In this document: positions 40,025 to 51,074 of the stretch, piece by piece | Numbering within the stretch: position 1 is the first letter of the stretch | Layout of the letters: every line of letters begins with the position of its first letter | Source: Actinomycetota bacterium | GTDB taxonomy: Bacteria; Actinomycetota; Actinomycetes; S36-B12; UBA5976 | Length of the DNA: 64,000 nt | Direction: 5' to 3' | NCBI GenBank assembly: GCA_026392515.1 | Contig: JAPLBY010000029.1 | Span: forward strand, 77,493-141,492 | Program-made: the position numbers and the translations under genes | The notes under the pieces: generated by a model | What the model was told of the DNA's origin: nothing | Seen by the model: the letters and a program-made list of their open reading frames with translations, nothing else | Databases searched by the model: none

Positions 40025-41079
40025 CCGATCGGCAAGCTCGATTAATCATTTCCATTGCCGGTGAACCAGGTGATGAGCGAGTAGGTCAAGCGGTTGCTGA
40101 GTTTGGCGCCGCTGATGCAGTTGAGCGATGGGAGAGTGGCTACGGCGCAGATGCCATGTGTAAATCAATAGATCGAGTTTTAAACTCGCCTTTGATTGAA
40201 CAGGCAGTTAAATCTTTGAACTCAGTGCGGGGAAGGTTTATAACTCCAGCAGATGATGAGTGGCCAGATTCACTTGATGATCTAGACACTGCAGCACCAG
40301 TTGGACTTTGGTGCACTGGTGGTGGTTCGCTCGCTGAAATCTCAAATCAAAGCTTGGCGGTTGTCGGTGCTCGCTCCGCAACTGCATATGGTCATCGCAT
40401 TGCATACGAATTGGGGATACAAGGTGCGAAGGAAAACGTGGGAATCATTTCCGGTGCGGCTTATGGAATCGATGCCGCAGCCCATCGCGGATCGTTAGCT
40501 GGGAAAGGCCTCACCATTGCAGTTTTAGCTTGTGGAGTTGATGTGGCATATCCCGCTTCGCATCGAGGATTACTTTCCACAATCACAGACACTGGTGTTG
40601 TTGTCAGTGAAGCGCCACCTGGGGCTAAACCCCACAAACATAGATTCTTGATCAGGAATCGATTGATAGCTGCGCTATCCCAATCCACAGTTGTAGTTGA
40701 AGCTGCGCTACGGTCTGGTTCACTCTCCACATCCAATTGGGCTCACGTCCTTAACCGACAGATCTGGGGGATACCTGGTCCAATTACTAGTGCCACGTCG
40801 GCTGGAGTGCATGCTGCGATCCGAGACAACATGATGAAGATTGCCACCAGTGCAGACGAGATCTTTCAAGACTTCAAGTCCCCAACACTTCCCGTACAAC
40901 TTGGATTATTAGATGGCGCCATAGTTGGTTTGATTTCCCAAAGCCCCAGATCCACCCATGAACTTGCTATTCACTTTGGCACAGAAGTTGATTTCCATGA
41001 CCTCCAAGCCGCGTTGATGTTATTGGAAGTTCGAAAACTAATCTCGCTATCAAATCAAGGCTGGAAACTAGTCAAGTAA
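40009..41079 (+). CDS. dprA: DNA-processing protein DprA
   Basis: AVVGARSATAYGHRIAYELG; SGAAYGIDAAAHRGSLA; RFLIRNRLIAALSQSTVVVEAALRSGSLSTSNWA. Confidence 0.92.
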   Translation: MASQLTDRQARLIISIAGEPGDERVGQAVAEFGAADAVERWESGYGADAMCKSIDRVLNSPLIEQAVKSLNSVRGRFITPADDEWPDSLDDLDTAAPVGLWCTGGGSLAEISNQSLAVVGARSATAYGHRIAYELGIQGAKENVGIISGAAYGIDAAAHRGSLAGKGLTIAVLACGVDVAYPASHRGLLSTITDTGVVVSEAPPGAKPHKHRFLIRNRLIAALSQSTVVVEAALRSGSLSTSNWAHVLNRQIWGIPGPITSATSAGVHAAIRDNMMKIATSADEIFQDFKSPTLPVQLGLLDGAIVGLISQSPRSTHELAIHFGTEVDFHDLQAALMLLEVRKLISLSNQGWKLVK

Positions 41080-41144
41080 AAAGTCTTGGCAGCGTAAGGC
41101 CCAATGTTCTTGCTATTTTGCGCCAGGCTTGCAACGGTAGAGGT

Positions 41145-42080
41145 ATGAATAGCACCGAGTTGGCGAATGTTAGCGCAAGCTTCCATTCAGCAAGTGCTCG
41201 CTTCATTCAGTACGTTGAGCTTGAGTTGGGTAGAAGTCCAAATACTTCCAAGGCGTATCGAAAAGATCTCGATAACTTGTTTTTGTTCGTGCAATCTCGT
41301 GGCTGCCAGGAATTGCAAGATATTGGAATTGTGGAGTTGCGCGGTTGGCTTGCTAGCCAGAGGGTGGCCGGGCTTTCTTCAGCAACCATTGCGCGCCGCG
41401 CAACATCGATCCGAATGTTCTTTGCCTGGGCAACTCACACCAAATTGATTTCGGAAGATCCAGCGAGCGCTTTGGTGATTCCTAAAGTCAGTAAAAAGTT
41501 GCCTCACATTTTGCAACAAAACCAAGCTGAGAATTTAATGGATCGCGCAGCCTTGCGGGCAGATGACAATTCGCCAACTCACATTCGCGACCAAGCTATG
41601 TTGGAACTTTTGTATGCAACTGGCATTCGTGTTGGCGAATTAGTTGGACTTGATATTCATGACCTTGATCCAACTCGCAGAACTATTCGAGTTCTTGGTA
41701 AAGGTTCCAAAGAACGCGTTGTACCTTTCGGCGCAATCGCAGAAAAAACTGTCGAGAAGTATTTAGCAATTGCTCGCCCCGCACTTGCAAATGATTCAAG
41801 TGGTGCTGCGCTGTTCTTAGGTTCGCGCGGTAAACGAATTGATCAACGAGTTGTTCGCACTATGGTGCACGAAGTTTTATCTAGCCTTGAAGGTGTGCCA
41901 GATCTCGGGCCGCATGGTTTGCGACATTCAGCTGCTACGCATCTGATTGAAGGTGGCGCAGACATCAGAGCAGTACAAGAAATTCTCGGTCACTCAAGTT
42001 TGGCAACCACTCAGCTCTATACGCACGTGTCTATGGACCGACTCCGCGCTGTGTTTGAGCAAGCACACCCACGAGCGTGA
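41145..42080 (+). CDS. xerC: Tyrosine recombinase XerC-like
   Basis: ELLYATGIRVGELVGLDIHDLD; GPHGLRHSAATHLIEGGADIRAVQEILGHSSLATTQLYTHVS. Confidence 0.92.
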   Translation: MNSTELANVSASFHSASARFIQYVELELGRSPNTSKAYRKDLDNLFLFVQSRGCQELQDIGIVELRGWLASQRVAGLSSATIARRATSIRMFFAWATHTKLISEDPASALVIPKVSKKLPHILQQNQAENLMDRAALRADDNSPTHIRDQAMLELLYATGIRVGELVGLDIHDLDPTRRTIRVLGKGSKERVVPFGAIAEKTVEKYLAIARPALANDSSGAALFLGSRGKRIDQRVVRTMVHEVLSSLEGVPDLGPHGLRHSAATHLIEGGADIRAVQEILGHSSLATTQLYTHVSMDRLRAVFEQAHPRA

Positions 42081-42112
42081 GCGAGTGGGTACAAGTAAAC
42101 ACTGTCGAGGGC

Positions 42113-42619
42113 TTAAGTCTTAGGAAGTAACCGCACGCGCTTTTGAACTAGCGAAAGTGGATTCAAGTATTTCTCACCCTGAAGTAATCCCCAATGTAAA
42201 CAACTAACTGTTGCTTGAGATGAGCAGTGACTTTCACCCGCGCTTAGCGTTCCAATCACATCACCAACTCGAACTCGCGATCCAACAGTTACCGAGGCAA
42301 TGACGGGTTCGTAAGTTGTTCGAAGTTTTCCGTGCTTGATTACAACCACACCTTTGCCAGCAACTAGACCAGCAAACGTAACTACGCCATTGCCAGCGGC
42401 TAAAACTTGATCGCCACTTTGCCCAACCAGATCAACACCGCGATGACCTGGCAGCCAATTCTGGGCAGGGCGATTAAAGCCAGCACTGAGCGATGCTGGC
42501 TTCAATGGCCAGTCCCACTGCTTTGCCCCATGGGCTGGACTGGGCTGAGTTAAACCGGCAGTCAGAACTATCACCAAGGTGAAAACCCTAAGCATTGGGC
42601 GAAAAACCACAGATTCCAT
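42113..42619 (-). CDS. M23 family metallopeptidase (murein hydrolase-like), secreted
   Basis: Signal peptide; WLPGHRGVDLVGQSGDQVLAAGNGVVTFAGLVAGKGVVVIKHG; SHCSSQATVSCLHWGLLQG. Confidence 0.85.
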   Translation of the reverse strand: MESVVFRPMLRVFTLVIVLTAGLTQPSPAHGAKQWDWPLKPASLSAGFNRPAQNWLPGHRGVDLVGQSGDQVLAAGNGVVTFAGLVAGKGVVVIKHGKLRTTYEPVIASVTVGSRVRVGDVIGTLSAGESHCSSQATVSCLHWGLLQGEKYLNPLSLVQKRVRLLPKT

Positions 42620-42820
42620 AGGACAAGGATCGCCTTGATCCGATAGGACCCCAATCCCGCCAAGCCAACTGTGGAATGGCCCAGGCTGTGGTTTTTAGGA
42701 CACCAAAACCCCCATAAACTAGGGGTTGCACCTAGCAATAGGTGACTTCACAGGTTCAACAAAGTGAATCGTTAGACCATCGGTCCTGGCAACGGGCGGT
42801 CTCCGACACGAGAACCAAGG

Positions 42821-42840
42821 ATGACTTCAACCGAAGTCAT
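42821..42840 (+). promoter_or_regulatory. Hairpin in rpsB 5' leader
   Basis: ATGACTTC-AACC-GAAGTCAT perfect 8-bp stem, about 50 nt before rpsB start. Confidence 0.5.
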
Positions 42841-42892
42841 ACAAACCGCAATGAGGTTGGTTAACGCCAGCCTAAGAAATAGGAGTACAACC

Positions 42893-43717
42893 ATGGCCGT
42901 CGTATCGACGCGACAGCTGCTGGATAACGGTGTTCACTTCGGACACCAGACCCGCCGCTGGAACCCAAAAATGAAGCGCTTTATTTTCACTGAGCGCAAT
43001 GGCATTTACATCATCGATTTGCAGCAGTCACTTGCTTACATTGACCGCGCATACGAATTCGTTCGTGAAACCGTAGCTCACGGTGGCACCGTTCTTTTCG
43101 TAGGCACCAAGAAGCAGGCTCAGGAAGCAATTGCAACTGAAGCTGCTCGCGTTGGTATGCCATATGTAAACCACCGTTGGTTAGGTGGAATGCTTACAAA
43201 CTTCCAGACCGTTTCAAAGCGTATTTCTCGCATGAAGGAACTAGAACAGATCAACTTTGATGATGTTGCTGGTTCAGGTCTGACCAAGAAAGAACTTCTA
43301 GTTCTTCGTCGCGAAAAAGAAAAGTTGGAACTTGTTCTAACTGGTATTCGTGACATGCAGAAACTTCCAAGTGCAATTTGGGTTGTTGACACAAACAAAG
43401 AGCACATTGCAGTTGGCGAAGCTCACAAGCTAAACATCCCAGTTGTTGGCATTCTTGATACAAACTGTGATCCAGATGTTGTGGACTACCCAATCCCAGG
43501 AAATGACGATGCACTTCGCGCTGTTGGTTTGCTAACTCGCGTAATTGCAGATGCAATTGCTGATGGCTTGATGGCACGCGCTGGCGGTGCAGTTGCTGGT
43601 GCACCTGCAGACGCAGCAGTTGAGCCACTTGCTGACTGGGAAAAGGAACTTCTAACTGGAACTGCAGACGCAGCACCAGCTGAAGCTCCAGCTGCCGAAG
43701 CACCTGCTGCTGAATAA
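42893..43717 (+). CDS. rpsB: 30S ribosomal protein S2
   Basis: [45 protein letters not shown]; longer ORF start at 42821 lies in a leader hairpin. Confidence 0.97.
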   Translation: MAVVSTRQLLDNGVHFGHQTRRWNPKMKRFIFTERNGIYIIDLQQSLAYIDRAYEFVRETVAHGGTVLFVGTKKQAQEAIATEAARVGMPYVNHRWLGGMLTNFQTVSKRISRMKELEQINFDDVAGSGLTKKELLVLRREKEKLELVLTGIRDMQKLPSAIWVVDTNKEHIAVGEAHKLNIPVVGILDTNCDPDVVDYPIPGNDDALRAVGLLTRVIADAIADGLMARAGGAVAGAPADAAVEPLADWEKELLTGTADAAPAEAPAAEAPAAE

Positions 43718-43723
43718 GCATTC

Positions 43724-43755
43724 GTAACTGCGGGCGTAACTTTGCCCGCAGTTAC
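43724..43755 (+). terminator. Hairpin between rpsB and tsf (attenuator/partial terminator or processing site)
   Basis: GTAACTGCGGGC-GTAACTTT-GCCCGCAGTTAC, perfect 12-bp stem. Confidence 0.6.
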
Positions 43756-43806
43756 AACTCTCGTTATCCAATACCTACTGACCCCAAAACTAAAAGGAAA
43801 TAAATC

Positions 43807-44619
43807 ATGTCTATTTCAGCCGCGGACGTAAAGAAACTTCGCGACATTACTTCAGCCGGAATGATGGAGTGCAAGAAAGCACTTGAAGAATCAAACGGTG
43901 ACTTCGATAAGGCTGTGGAGCTACTACGTATCTCTGGAGCTGCAAAAGCTGCAAAGCGTGGTGCTGAGCGTGAAACTTCAGCTGGCATCGTGGCTCAAAA
44001 TGCAGGCGTTCTAGTTGAATTGCTTTGCGAAACTGACTTCGTAGCAAAGAGCGAAGACTTCCTAAAGCTAGGTGACGAAATTGCAGCTGCAGTTAAGTCA
44101 TCCGGCGCTAAGGATTCAGCCGCCGCCGCCGCACTAACTCTTGGTAGCGGAAAGACTGCGGAACAAGCAGTTGCAGACATGGCTGTAGTTATTGGCGAAA
44201 AGATCGAACTCGGTCGCGTTGCCAATCACGAAGGTGACGTTGCGGTTTACATGCACCGTCGCTCGGCAGACTTGCCACCAGCTGTTGGGGTTTTGGTTTC
44301 CTATTCAGGATCTGAAGATGCTGCTCGCAGCGCTGCCATGCAGATCGCTGCGATGCGCCCAAGTTACTTAACTCGGGATGAAGTTCCGGCAGATGTAGTC
44401 GAAAACGAAAAGCACATTGCTATGGAAACTGCCAAAGAAGAAGGCAAGCCAGAAGCTGCCCTTCCAAAGATTGTGGAAGGCCGCGTAAATGGTTTCTTCA
44501 AGGACAACTGTCTACTAGAGCAGTCCTCAGTTATCGATAACAAGAAGTCTGTTAAGCAGGTTCTGGAAGAAGCCGGAACAAGCATCACAAGCTTCACCCG
44601 AATTGAAATTGCTGGCTAA
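43807..44619 (+). CDS. tsf: Translation elongation factor Ts
   Basis: SAADVKKLRDITSAGMMECKKALEESNGDFDKAVELLR; VELLCETDFVAK. Confidence 0.97.
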   Translation: MSISAADVKKLRDITSAGMMECKKALEESNGDFDKAVELLRISGAAKAAKRGAERETSAGIVAQNAGVLVELLCETDFVAKSEDFLKLGDEIAAAVKSSGAKDSAAAAALTLGSGKTAEQAVADMAVVIGEKIELGRVANHEGDVAVYMHRRSADLPPAVGVLVSYSGSEDAARSAAMQIAAMRPSYLTRDEVPADVVENEKHIAMETAKEEGKPEAALPKIVEGRVNGFFKDNCLLEQSSVIDNKKSVKQVLEEAGTSITSFTRIEIAG

Positions 44620-44636
44620 CTAGCAATCTCTAACCT

Positions 44637-44688
44637 CTTTTGGCGCTACCTCCCGTCTGTGATCCAGCCGGTGGGATAGCGCCAAAAG
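44637..44688 (+). terminator. Terminator-like hairpin after tsf
   Basis: CTTTTGGCGCTA...TAGCGCCAAAAG perfect 12-bp outer stem. Confidence 0.65.
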
Positions 44689-44772
44689 TATTTTGTAGGG
44701 AAGTTTTGTGAGGACCATATTTTGGTGGGGTCTGTGCAGACTTTTTCGGGTAAGTAAGGCAAGATTAAGGGC

Positions 44773-45528
44773 GTGAGTACATCTGATAAATCCATCTGGC
44801 CTGGTGTTCCAAAAGGTGGCTGGAAGCGCGTACTTCTAAAGCTTTCCGGTGAAGCCTTTGCTGGTGAAGGAAAACTTGGCGTAGATCCAGATGTCGTTAA
44901 TGACATTGCTCGCCAAATTACTGAAGTTGTTAAAACCGGCGCCGAAGTTGCTGTTGTAATCGGTGGTGGCAACTATTTCCGTGGTGCCCAGCTAGCTGAG
45001 CGCGGTATGGATCGAGCCCGAGCTGACTACATGGGTATGCTCGGCACCGTCATGAACTGCCTAGCGCTTCAGGATTTCCTCGAGAAGCAAGGTGTTGCAA
45101 CTCGAGTTCAAACTGCAATCCCAATGAGCCAAGTTGCCGAGCCTTACATTCCCGGTCGCGCCGTGCGCCATTTGGAAAAGGGTCGTGTAGTTATTTTTGG
45201 CGCCGGACTTGGCACTCCTTACTTCAGTACGGATAGTTGCGCCGCTCAGCGCGCACTTGAAATTGGCTGCGAAGTTGTATTGATGGCCAAGGGTGTCGAT
45301 GGGGTTTTCGATGACGACCCTCGCACCAATCCAGCCGCTAAGCGCTATGAAAACTTAAGTCACGATGATGTCTTATCTCAAAACCTGAAAGTCGCTGATG
45401 CAACGGCAATTAGCCTCTGCCGCGACAATGATTTACCTATTGTGGTTTTCAATTTGCTAGTAGATGGCAACATTGCTCGCGCAGTTCGTGGAGAACAAGT
45501 CGGAACCCTAATTAAGACCAGTCGCTAG
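44773..45528 (+). CDS. pyrH: UMP kinase
   Basis: [59 protein letters not shown]. Confidence 0.97.
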   Translation: MSTSDKSIWPGVPKGGWKRVLLKLSGEAFAGEGKLGVDPDVVNDIARQITEVVKTGAEVAVVIGGGNYFRGAQLAERGMDRARADYMGMLGTVMNCLALQDFLEKQGVATRVQTAIPMSQVAEPYIPGRAVRHLEKGRVVIFGAGLGTPYFSTDSCAAQRALEIGCEVVLMAKGVDGVFDDDPRTNPAAKRYENLSHDDVLSQNLKVADATAISLCRDNDLPIVVFNLLVDGNIARAVRGEQVGTLIKTSR

Positions 45529-45543
45529 AGGATTTGAGTAGAC

Positions 45544-46101
45544 ATGATTAACGAAACCCTAAAAGATGCCGAAGAAAAAATGGCAAAGGCAACTGAAGTT
45601 ACTCGAGAAGAGTTCACCACAATTCGTGCTGGCCGAGCTAACGCCGCTTTGTTCTCAAAGATCCTGGTTGATTACTACGGAACGCCAACACCGATTCAAC
45701 AAGTGGCTTCGATCCAGACTCCAGAACCTCGCGTAGCTGTTATCACTCCATTTGATAAGACCGCACTAGGCGCAATTGAACGTGCGATTCGTGATTCTGA
45801 CTTAGGTGTTAACCCATCCAATGATGGCGCAATCGTTCGGGTGCCATTCCCACAGCTAACTGAAGAGCGTCGTAAGGAATTCATTAAGGTTGCCAAAGCT
45901 AAGGCTGAAGATGCTCGAATTGCAATTCGCAACATTCGACGCAGCGCCAAAGAAGCTCTAGAAAAAATGGCGAAAGATGGCGATGCTGGTAAAGATGACG
46001 TGGCTCGCGCTGAAAAAGCTTTAGAGGATTTAACAACAAAGGCTGTCGCCCATATTGACGACATGCTTAAGCACAAAGAAGCTGAACTTCTAGAGGTCTA
46101 G
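45544..46101 (+). CDS. frr: Ribosome recycling factor
   Basis: [54 protein letters not shown]. Confidence 0.97.
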   Translation: MINETLKDAEEKMAKATEVTREEFTTIRAGRANAALFSKILVDYYGTPTPIQQVASIQTPEPRVAVITPFDKTALGAIERAIRDSDLGVNPSNDGAIVRVPFPQLTEERRKEFIKVAKAKAEDARIAIRNIRRSAKEALEKMAKDGDAGKDDVARAEKALEDLTTKAVAHIDDMLKHKEAELLEV

Positions 46102-46103
46102 TT

Positions 46104-46928
46104 ATGACTTCTAATCAAACTGATTACGGTAAAGCCGGAAGAAATTTACCGGTAGCTACTGCAGTTGGTCTTGGACTTCTAGCCACAGTTATCGCATCAC
46201 TGTTTATTGACGTTCGATTCTTTGCCATTCTGGTTGCTTTTGCAGCAATGCTTGCAGTCCGAGAATTAAGCAAAGCACTTGCCATCGGGCTATCTGATCG
46301 CATGAGCATCCTGCTACAAATCTTGGCGCCTGCAATCGTGGTATCAGCTGCAGTCTCTGGAGTCGAAGGTTTACTAGCTGCTTTCGTAGCAAGTGCATTA
46401 TTAGTTCTCGCCGTTCGTCTACTTGATGGCCAAGAAGCATACGTTCACCATGTAACCCGCTCGATCTTTACTTTGGTTTATGCTCCATTGCTTGCCGGCT
46501 TTGCAGTTTTGCTTTCCACGCAAGAAGACGGAGCCTGGAAAGTGCTGGTATTCATCTTGCTAACTGCTGCCACTGATTTAGGTGGCTACGCGGCCGGTGC
46601 TATTTTTGGCAAGCATCCAATGGCGCCAAAAATTTCTCCAAAGAAATCTTGGGAAGGCTTTGTCGGTGCACTAGTTCTCCAGCTAATTGTTGGAGTAGTG
46701 CTATGGATTTATGTATTTGATCAACCCTGGTGGGAAGGCGCAATTGTTGGTTTTGTGATGATGCTGACTGCAACCATCGGCGATCTAGTCGAATCGATGA
46801 TTAAGCGAGACCTTGGAATCAAGGACATGGGATCTTTACTGCCTGGACATGGTGGCGTAATGGATCGCTTGGATTCGTTAGTCATTAATGCCTTCATGGC
46901 GTGGCTGCTCTTTGGATTTTTTCTCTAA
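46104..46928 (+). CDS. cdsA: Phosphatidate cytidylyltransferase
   Basis: Poly-TM; GKHPMAPKISPKKSWEGFVGAL; C-terminal SMIKRDLGIKDMGSLLPGHGGVMDRLDSL signature. Confidence 0.95.
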   Translation: MTSNQTDYGKAGRNLPVATAVGLGLLATVIASLFIDVRFFAILVAFAAMLAVRELSKALAIGLSDRMSILLQILAPAIVVSAAVSGVEGLLAAFVASALLVLAVRLLDGQEAYVHHVTRSIFTLVYAPLLAGFAVLLSTQEDGAWKVLVFILLTAATDLGGYAAGAIFGKHPMAPKISPKKSWEGFVGALVLQLIVGVVLWIYVFDQPWWEGAIVGFVMMLTATIGDLVESMIKRDLGIKDMGSLLPGHGGVMDRLDSLVINAFMAWLLFGFFL

Positions 46929-46955
46929 CTAGCAATGTGCCCGTAGGCTAAAGGC

Positions 46956-48062
46956 ATGCCTGCACCCGGTGAATTGATCATGGTCGAACCAAAGCGACCA
47001 AAGCCACCTAAACATTGGTCCGATTGGACTGTTGAAGAGCGCAAGGCTCAAGTAATTGAACTTGGATTACCAGGTTTTCGGGCAGATCAGTTTTCCCGTC
47101 AGTGGTACCAGCGCCTTAACAATGACACAGCTTCCTGGACTGATGTGCCAGCAGATATGCGCGAGGCTGTAAAGGACTTACTGTTTCCGGATTTAATGAC
47201 AAGTATTCGCGAACTTAAATGCGATAACGGAACTACGGTTAAGCAAGTTTGGAAACTCTTCGATGGTGTTCTTGTCGAGAGTGTTCTAATGCGATACACC
47301 GATCGAACCACGATGTGCATTTCCTCCCAAGCAGGTTGCGGCATGAACTGCCCGTTCTGCGCTACGGGTCAGAGCGGTTTAACTCGCAACTTATCTACTG
47401 CTGAAATTGTGGAACAAGTACTGGCAGGTGCACGCTCACTTGCTAAAGGCGAAATTGAAGGTGGCATTGGCCGCGTTAACAATCTTGTGTTTATGGGCAT
47501 GGGTGAACCTATGGCCAATTACAACAGCGTCATCGGCGCAATTCGCCGTCTAACCGAGCCTGCGCCTGCCGGCTTTGGCATGTCAGCGCGTGGAATCACA
47601 GTTTCAACCGTTGGGTTAGTTCCTCGTATGCGTCAGTTAGCTGAAGAAGGCATCCCGGTAACACTTGCCGTTTCGTTACATGCTCCAGATGATGAGCTGC
47701 GCGACACTTTGGTTCCAATCAATACTCGGTTTAAGGTGCAAGAAGTTTTAGATGCTGCTTGGTATTACGCAGACAAAACTGGCCGTCGAATTTCAATTGA
47801 ATACGCAATGATCAAGGACATTAATGATCAGGCTTGGCGCGCCGACTTACTTGGCGAGAAACTTGCCGGCAATCTGGTACACGTGAATTTGATTCCACTA
47901 AACCCAACCCCTGGTTCTAAGTGGACGGCCTCACGCCCAGAGGACGAAGATGAATTTGTACGTCGCTTAAAGAGTCATGGCGTGCCTGTTACCGTGCGTG
48001 ATACTCGCGGCCGTGACATTGATGGTGCTTGTGGCCAGCTTGCGGCAGCAACTAAGAACTAA
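46956..48062 (+). CDS. rlmN: Dual-specificity 23S rRNA/tRNA methyltransferase RlmN
   Basis: [64 protein letters not shown]. Confidence 0.96.
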   Translation: MPAPGELIMVEPKRPKPPKHWSDWTVEERKAQVIELGLPGFRADQFSRQWYQRLNNDTASWTDVPADMREAVKDLLFPDLMTSIRELKCDNGTTVKQVWKLFDGVLVESVLMRYTDRTTMCISSQAGCGMNCPFCATGQSGLTRNLSTAEIVEQVLAGARSLAKGEIEGGIGRVNNLVFMGMGEPMANYNSVIGAIRRLTEPAPAGFGMSARGITVSTVGLVPRMRQLAEEGIPVTLAVSLHAPDDELRDTLVPINTRFKVQEVLDAAWYYADKTGRRISIEYAMIKDINDQAWRADLLGEKLAGNLVHVNLIPLNPTPGSKWTASRPEDEDEFVRRLKSHGVPVTVRDTRGRDIDGACGQLAAATKN

Positions 48063-48116
48063 TACTTTCTGACACCTTCTGGCTCGCTCACAACTCATTA
48101 GTGGTAGACACTTCCT

Positions 48117-49997
48117 ATGAGCAGTTACCAGCAGGCCTACGATCAAAGCTTGAGTGACCCGGCTGGATTCTGGGGCGAAGCTGCCAAATTGGTGAAGTGG
48201 GATAAACCTCCAAAGGTAATTTTGGATGACAGTAACGTTCCGCTGTATCGCTGGTTTTCCGATGGCATGTTGAACACTTGCTACAACGCACTGGATCGTC
48301 ACGTTATTGATGGTCGGGCGGATCAACCGGCCGTAATTCACGAAAGTGCAATTACCGGTAAGTCAGCGATTTTGACTTACGCCCAAATGCTTGAAAAGAC
48401 AGCTCGGTTTGCCGGCGCCCTGCGTATGGCAGGAGTTGAAAAAGGGGATCGGGTTGTTATCTACATGCCGATGGTGCCCGAAGCCCTAATTGCCATGTTG
48501 GCCTGTGCCAGATTGGGCGCAGTTCATTCAGTTGTGTTCGGTGGATTTGCTCCAGCTGAGCTCGCAGCCCGAATTGATGATGCAAAGCCAAAGGTAATCG
48601 TGTCAGCCTCATGCGGTCTAGAACCAACTCGAGTTGTGGAATACAAGCCAATGCTTGATGAGTCAATCGCACTTGCAACTCACAAACCAAGCCGATGCAT
48701 AATCCTGCAGCGCGAGCAACACCCAGTTGAACTTGGTCCACTTGATATGGACTGGAAAGATGCCATGGCTATGGCAGAGCCTGCCGAATGTGTTTCGGTT
48801 GCAGCTACTGACCCGCTTTACATTTTGTATACCTCGGGCACAACGGGAAAACCTAAAGGTATTGTGCGCGACAATGGTGGTCACGCCGTTGCGCTGACTT
48901 GGTCGATGAAAAATGTCTACAACATCGAAGCTGGTGATATGTGGTGGTCTGCGTCAGATGTTGGCTGGGTGGTTGGACATTCTTACATCGTTTATGCACC
49001 ACTATTTGCTGGAGCAACCACGATTGTCTTTGAAGGCAAGCCGGTTGGTACACCAGATGCCGGAACTTTCTGGCGAGTGATTGAAAAATACGGGGTCAAA
49101 GGATTGTTTACTGCGCCAACTGCGATTCGGGCAATTCGCAAAGAAGATTACAACGCAGATTTCATCAAGAGTGCAGATCTATCGAAATTTGAAAACCTAT
49201 TTCTTGCGGGTGAGCGCTTGGATCCTGATACTTATCATTGGGCAACGGAAAATCTCGGCGTCCCTGTGATTGATAACTGGTGGCAAACTGAAACTGGTTG
49301 GCCGATTGCGTCTAACTTGCGAGGTCTTGAACCAATGCCAATTAAGCCAGGATCGCCAACGGTTGCGATTCCTGGTTATGAAATAAGAGTGCTTGACGAA
49401 TCAGGCAATGAGTTGCCGGCTGGAACTGAAGGCAACATCGCGATCACTTTGCCATTACCACCTGGAACTTTGCCAACACTGTGGGGAGATGACCAGCGTT
49501 ACATCGATTCCTATCTAACCGTTTTCCCAGGAATGTATGCCAGTGGTGATGGTGGCTACATTGACGAAGATGGATACGTCTACATCATGGGTCGTACTGA
49601 CGATGTAATCAATGTTGCTGGTCATCGACTAAGTACTGGTTCACTTGAAGCTGTAGTGGCAACACACGAATTAGTAGCCGAATGCGCAGTGATAGGTGTG
49701 GCTGATGCAATCAAGGGTCAAATTCCAAAAGCTTTCGTAGTTCTTAAGGCTGGTGCTCAGGTCGATGCCGAAGAATTGCGCAAACAAATTGTGGCACTGG
49801 TTCGAAAAGAGGTTGGACCAGTAGCTGCATTAAACGAAGTAGTAGTTGTACCTGGGTTGCCAAAGACCCGGTCTGGCAAAGTTCTTCGCAAGACTATGCG
49901 GGGGATTGCAGATGGCAAACACGTGGATATCCCAAGCACAATCGAAGATGCATCTATTTTGGACATTTTGCGCCCATTACTAAGAGTCGAATCCTAA
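48117..49997 (+). CDS. Acetyl-/propionyl-CoA synthetase family protein (PrpE-like)
   Basis: YILYTSGTTGKPKGIVRDNGGHAVALTWSMKNVYNI; WWQTETGWPIASN; TRSGKVLRKTMRGIADG. Confidence 0.9.
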   Translation: MSSYQQAYDQSLSDPAGFWGEAAKLVKWDKPPKVILDDSNVPLYRWFSDGMLNTCYNALDRHVIDGRADQPAVIHESAITGKSAILTYAQMLEKTARFAGALRMAGVEKGDRVVIYMPMVPEALIAMLACARLGAVHSVVFGGFAPAELAARIDDAKPKVIVSASCGLEPTRVVEYKPMLDESIALATHKPSRCIILQREQHPVELGPLDMDWKDAMAMAEPAECVSVAATDPLYILYTSGTTGKPKGIVRDNGGHAVALTWSMKNVYNIEAGDMWWSASDVGWVVGHSYIVYAPLFAGATTIVFEGKPVGTPDAGTFWRVIEKYGVKGLFTAPTAIRAIRKEDYNADFIKSADLSKFENLFLAGERLDPDTYHWATENLGVPVIDNWWQTETGWPIASNLRGLEPMPIKPGSPTVAIPGYEIRVLDESGNELPAGTEGNIAITLPLPPGTLPTLWGDDQRYIDSYLTVFPGMYASGDGGYIDEDGYVYIMGRTDDVINVAGHRLSTGSLEAVVATHELVAECAVIGVADAIKGQIPKAFVVLKAGAQVDAEELRKQIVALVRKEVGPVAALNEVVVVPGLPKTRSGKVLRKTMRGIADGKHVDIPSTIEDASILDILRPLLRVES

Positions 49998-50050
49998 AAA
50001 TCAACCCAAATAAACGTTAATTGGTAGGTCACAAGTCATAGGGTTGAGCC

Positions 50051-50758
50051 ATGGCTCTTTCAACTACAACACGTAAATCTCTATTCGGAATCAACGCACT
50101 AAGTGCTTGGATCGGTTTAGGTATGTCAACCTTCATCGAGCTCTTTGGGCTTGTTGAACCATTAGATACAGGCGAAGCCCCAGTTACCTCGCTGTTTGGT
50201 CACACTGGTGACTATGCATCAGGTCTGGCGGGCGCACCAGAGCGACTAATTGACTTGTTTAGCTACTTCACAATTTGGAGCCAAATTGTGGTTGGTGTTG
50301 TAATGACGCTGCTGTACTTAAATCCAGGGCGCGATGGAAAACTTTTCAAGGTTTTCCGTATCGACAGCATCTTGATGATCACTGTTACTGGCGTGGTTTA
50401 CAACTTGCTGCTTGGCCCGAATTACCCACCACAGGGACTTAATCAAATCTCCAGCCCAATTCAGCACACCATAACTCCGCTAATCACGGTGCTGGTGTTT
50501 GTTATTGCTGGGCCACGAGGTTGGTTCACACTTAAGAACGTCGCAGCCGCTTTGGTTTTGCCAATCATTTATGTTTTCTACACGCTCTTCCGTGGCGCAA
50601 TTATTGGCAAGTATCCATATGACTTCTTTGACGTTGTGTCATTTGGATATGCCTACGTATTGACTTTCGTTATGGGAATTCTGTTCGCTTCGATAGTTGT
50701 CGCTGGCATCTATTGGGGCATTGATAAAGCGTTAACCCGTAAACCAAAGAACGTATAA
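50051..50758 (+). CDS. Pr6Pr family membrane protein
   Basis: Six-TM pattern with HTITPLITVLVF...YTLFRGAIIGKYPYDFFDV. Confidence 0.75.
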   Translation: MALSTTTRKSLFGINALSAWIGLGMSTFIELFGLVEPLDTGEAPVTSLFGHTGDYASGLAGAPERLIDLFSYFTIWSQIVVGVVMTLLYLNPGRDGKLFKVFRIDSILMITVTGVVYNLLLGPNYPPQGLNQISSPIQHTITPLITVLVFVIAGPRGWFTLKNVAAALVLPIIYVFYTLFRGAIIGKYPYDFFDVVSFGYAYVLTFVMGILFASIVVAGIYWGIDKALTRKPKNV

Positions 50759-50766
50759 GGAGCAAA

Positions 50767-51054
50767 ATGTCAGACAACAATGCCGGCTTCACACCACCAC
50801 CAGCACCACCTGTTGGCTTCTCAGAAGTAACAAAGCTTGATCCGAATGAAAGCAATAAGACTATTTTGCCGATTGTTTTGTTCTTGATCCTGTTGCCAAC
50901 TGTTCATCGCTTCTACGTAGGAAAAATTGGAACCGGATTACTTTTCTTCTTCACTGTTGGTGGACTTGGAATTTGGTGGATTTACGATGTAATCATTTCC
51001 ATCACCGGAAACTTCACAGATAAGCAAGGGCGAAAGATTACTCGCTGGACCTAA
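50767..51054 (+). CDS. TM2 domain-containing protein
   Basis: LLPTVHRFYVGKIGTGLLFFFTVGGLGIWWIYDVI. Confidence 0.85.
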   Translation: MSDNNAGFTPPPAPPVGFSEVTKLDPNESNKTILPIVLFLILLPTVHRFYVGKIGTGLLFFFTVGGLGIWWIYDVIISITGNFTDKQGRKITRWT

Positions 51055-51074
51055 ATACCAGGATTTGAATCAAT

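Noticed and set aside
41145-42080. Tyrosine recombinase as evidence of an integrated mobile element
   Set aside because: Gene order comM-dprA-xerC followed by rpsB-tsf fits housekeeping XerC; no phage genes, att-like repeats or tRNA nearby.
42821-43717. Longer rpsB ORF starting at 42821
   Set aside because: The extra N-terminal 24 codons cover a leader hairpin and precede a good RBS (AGGAG) and the canonical S2 N-terminus at 42893.
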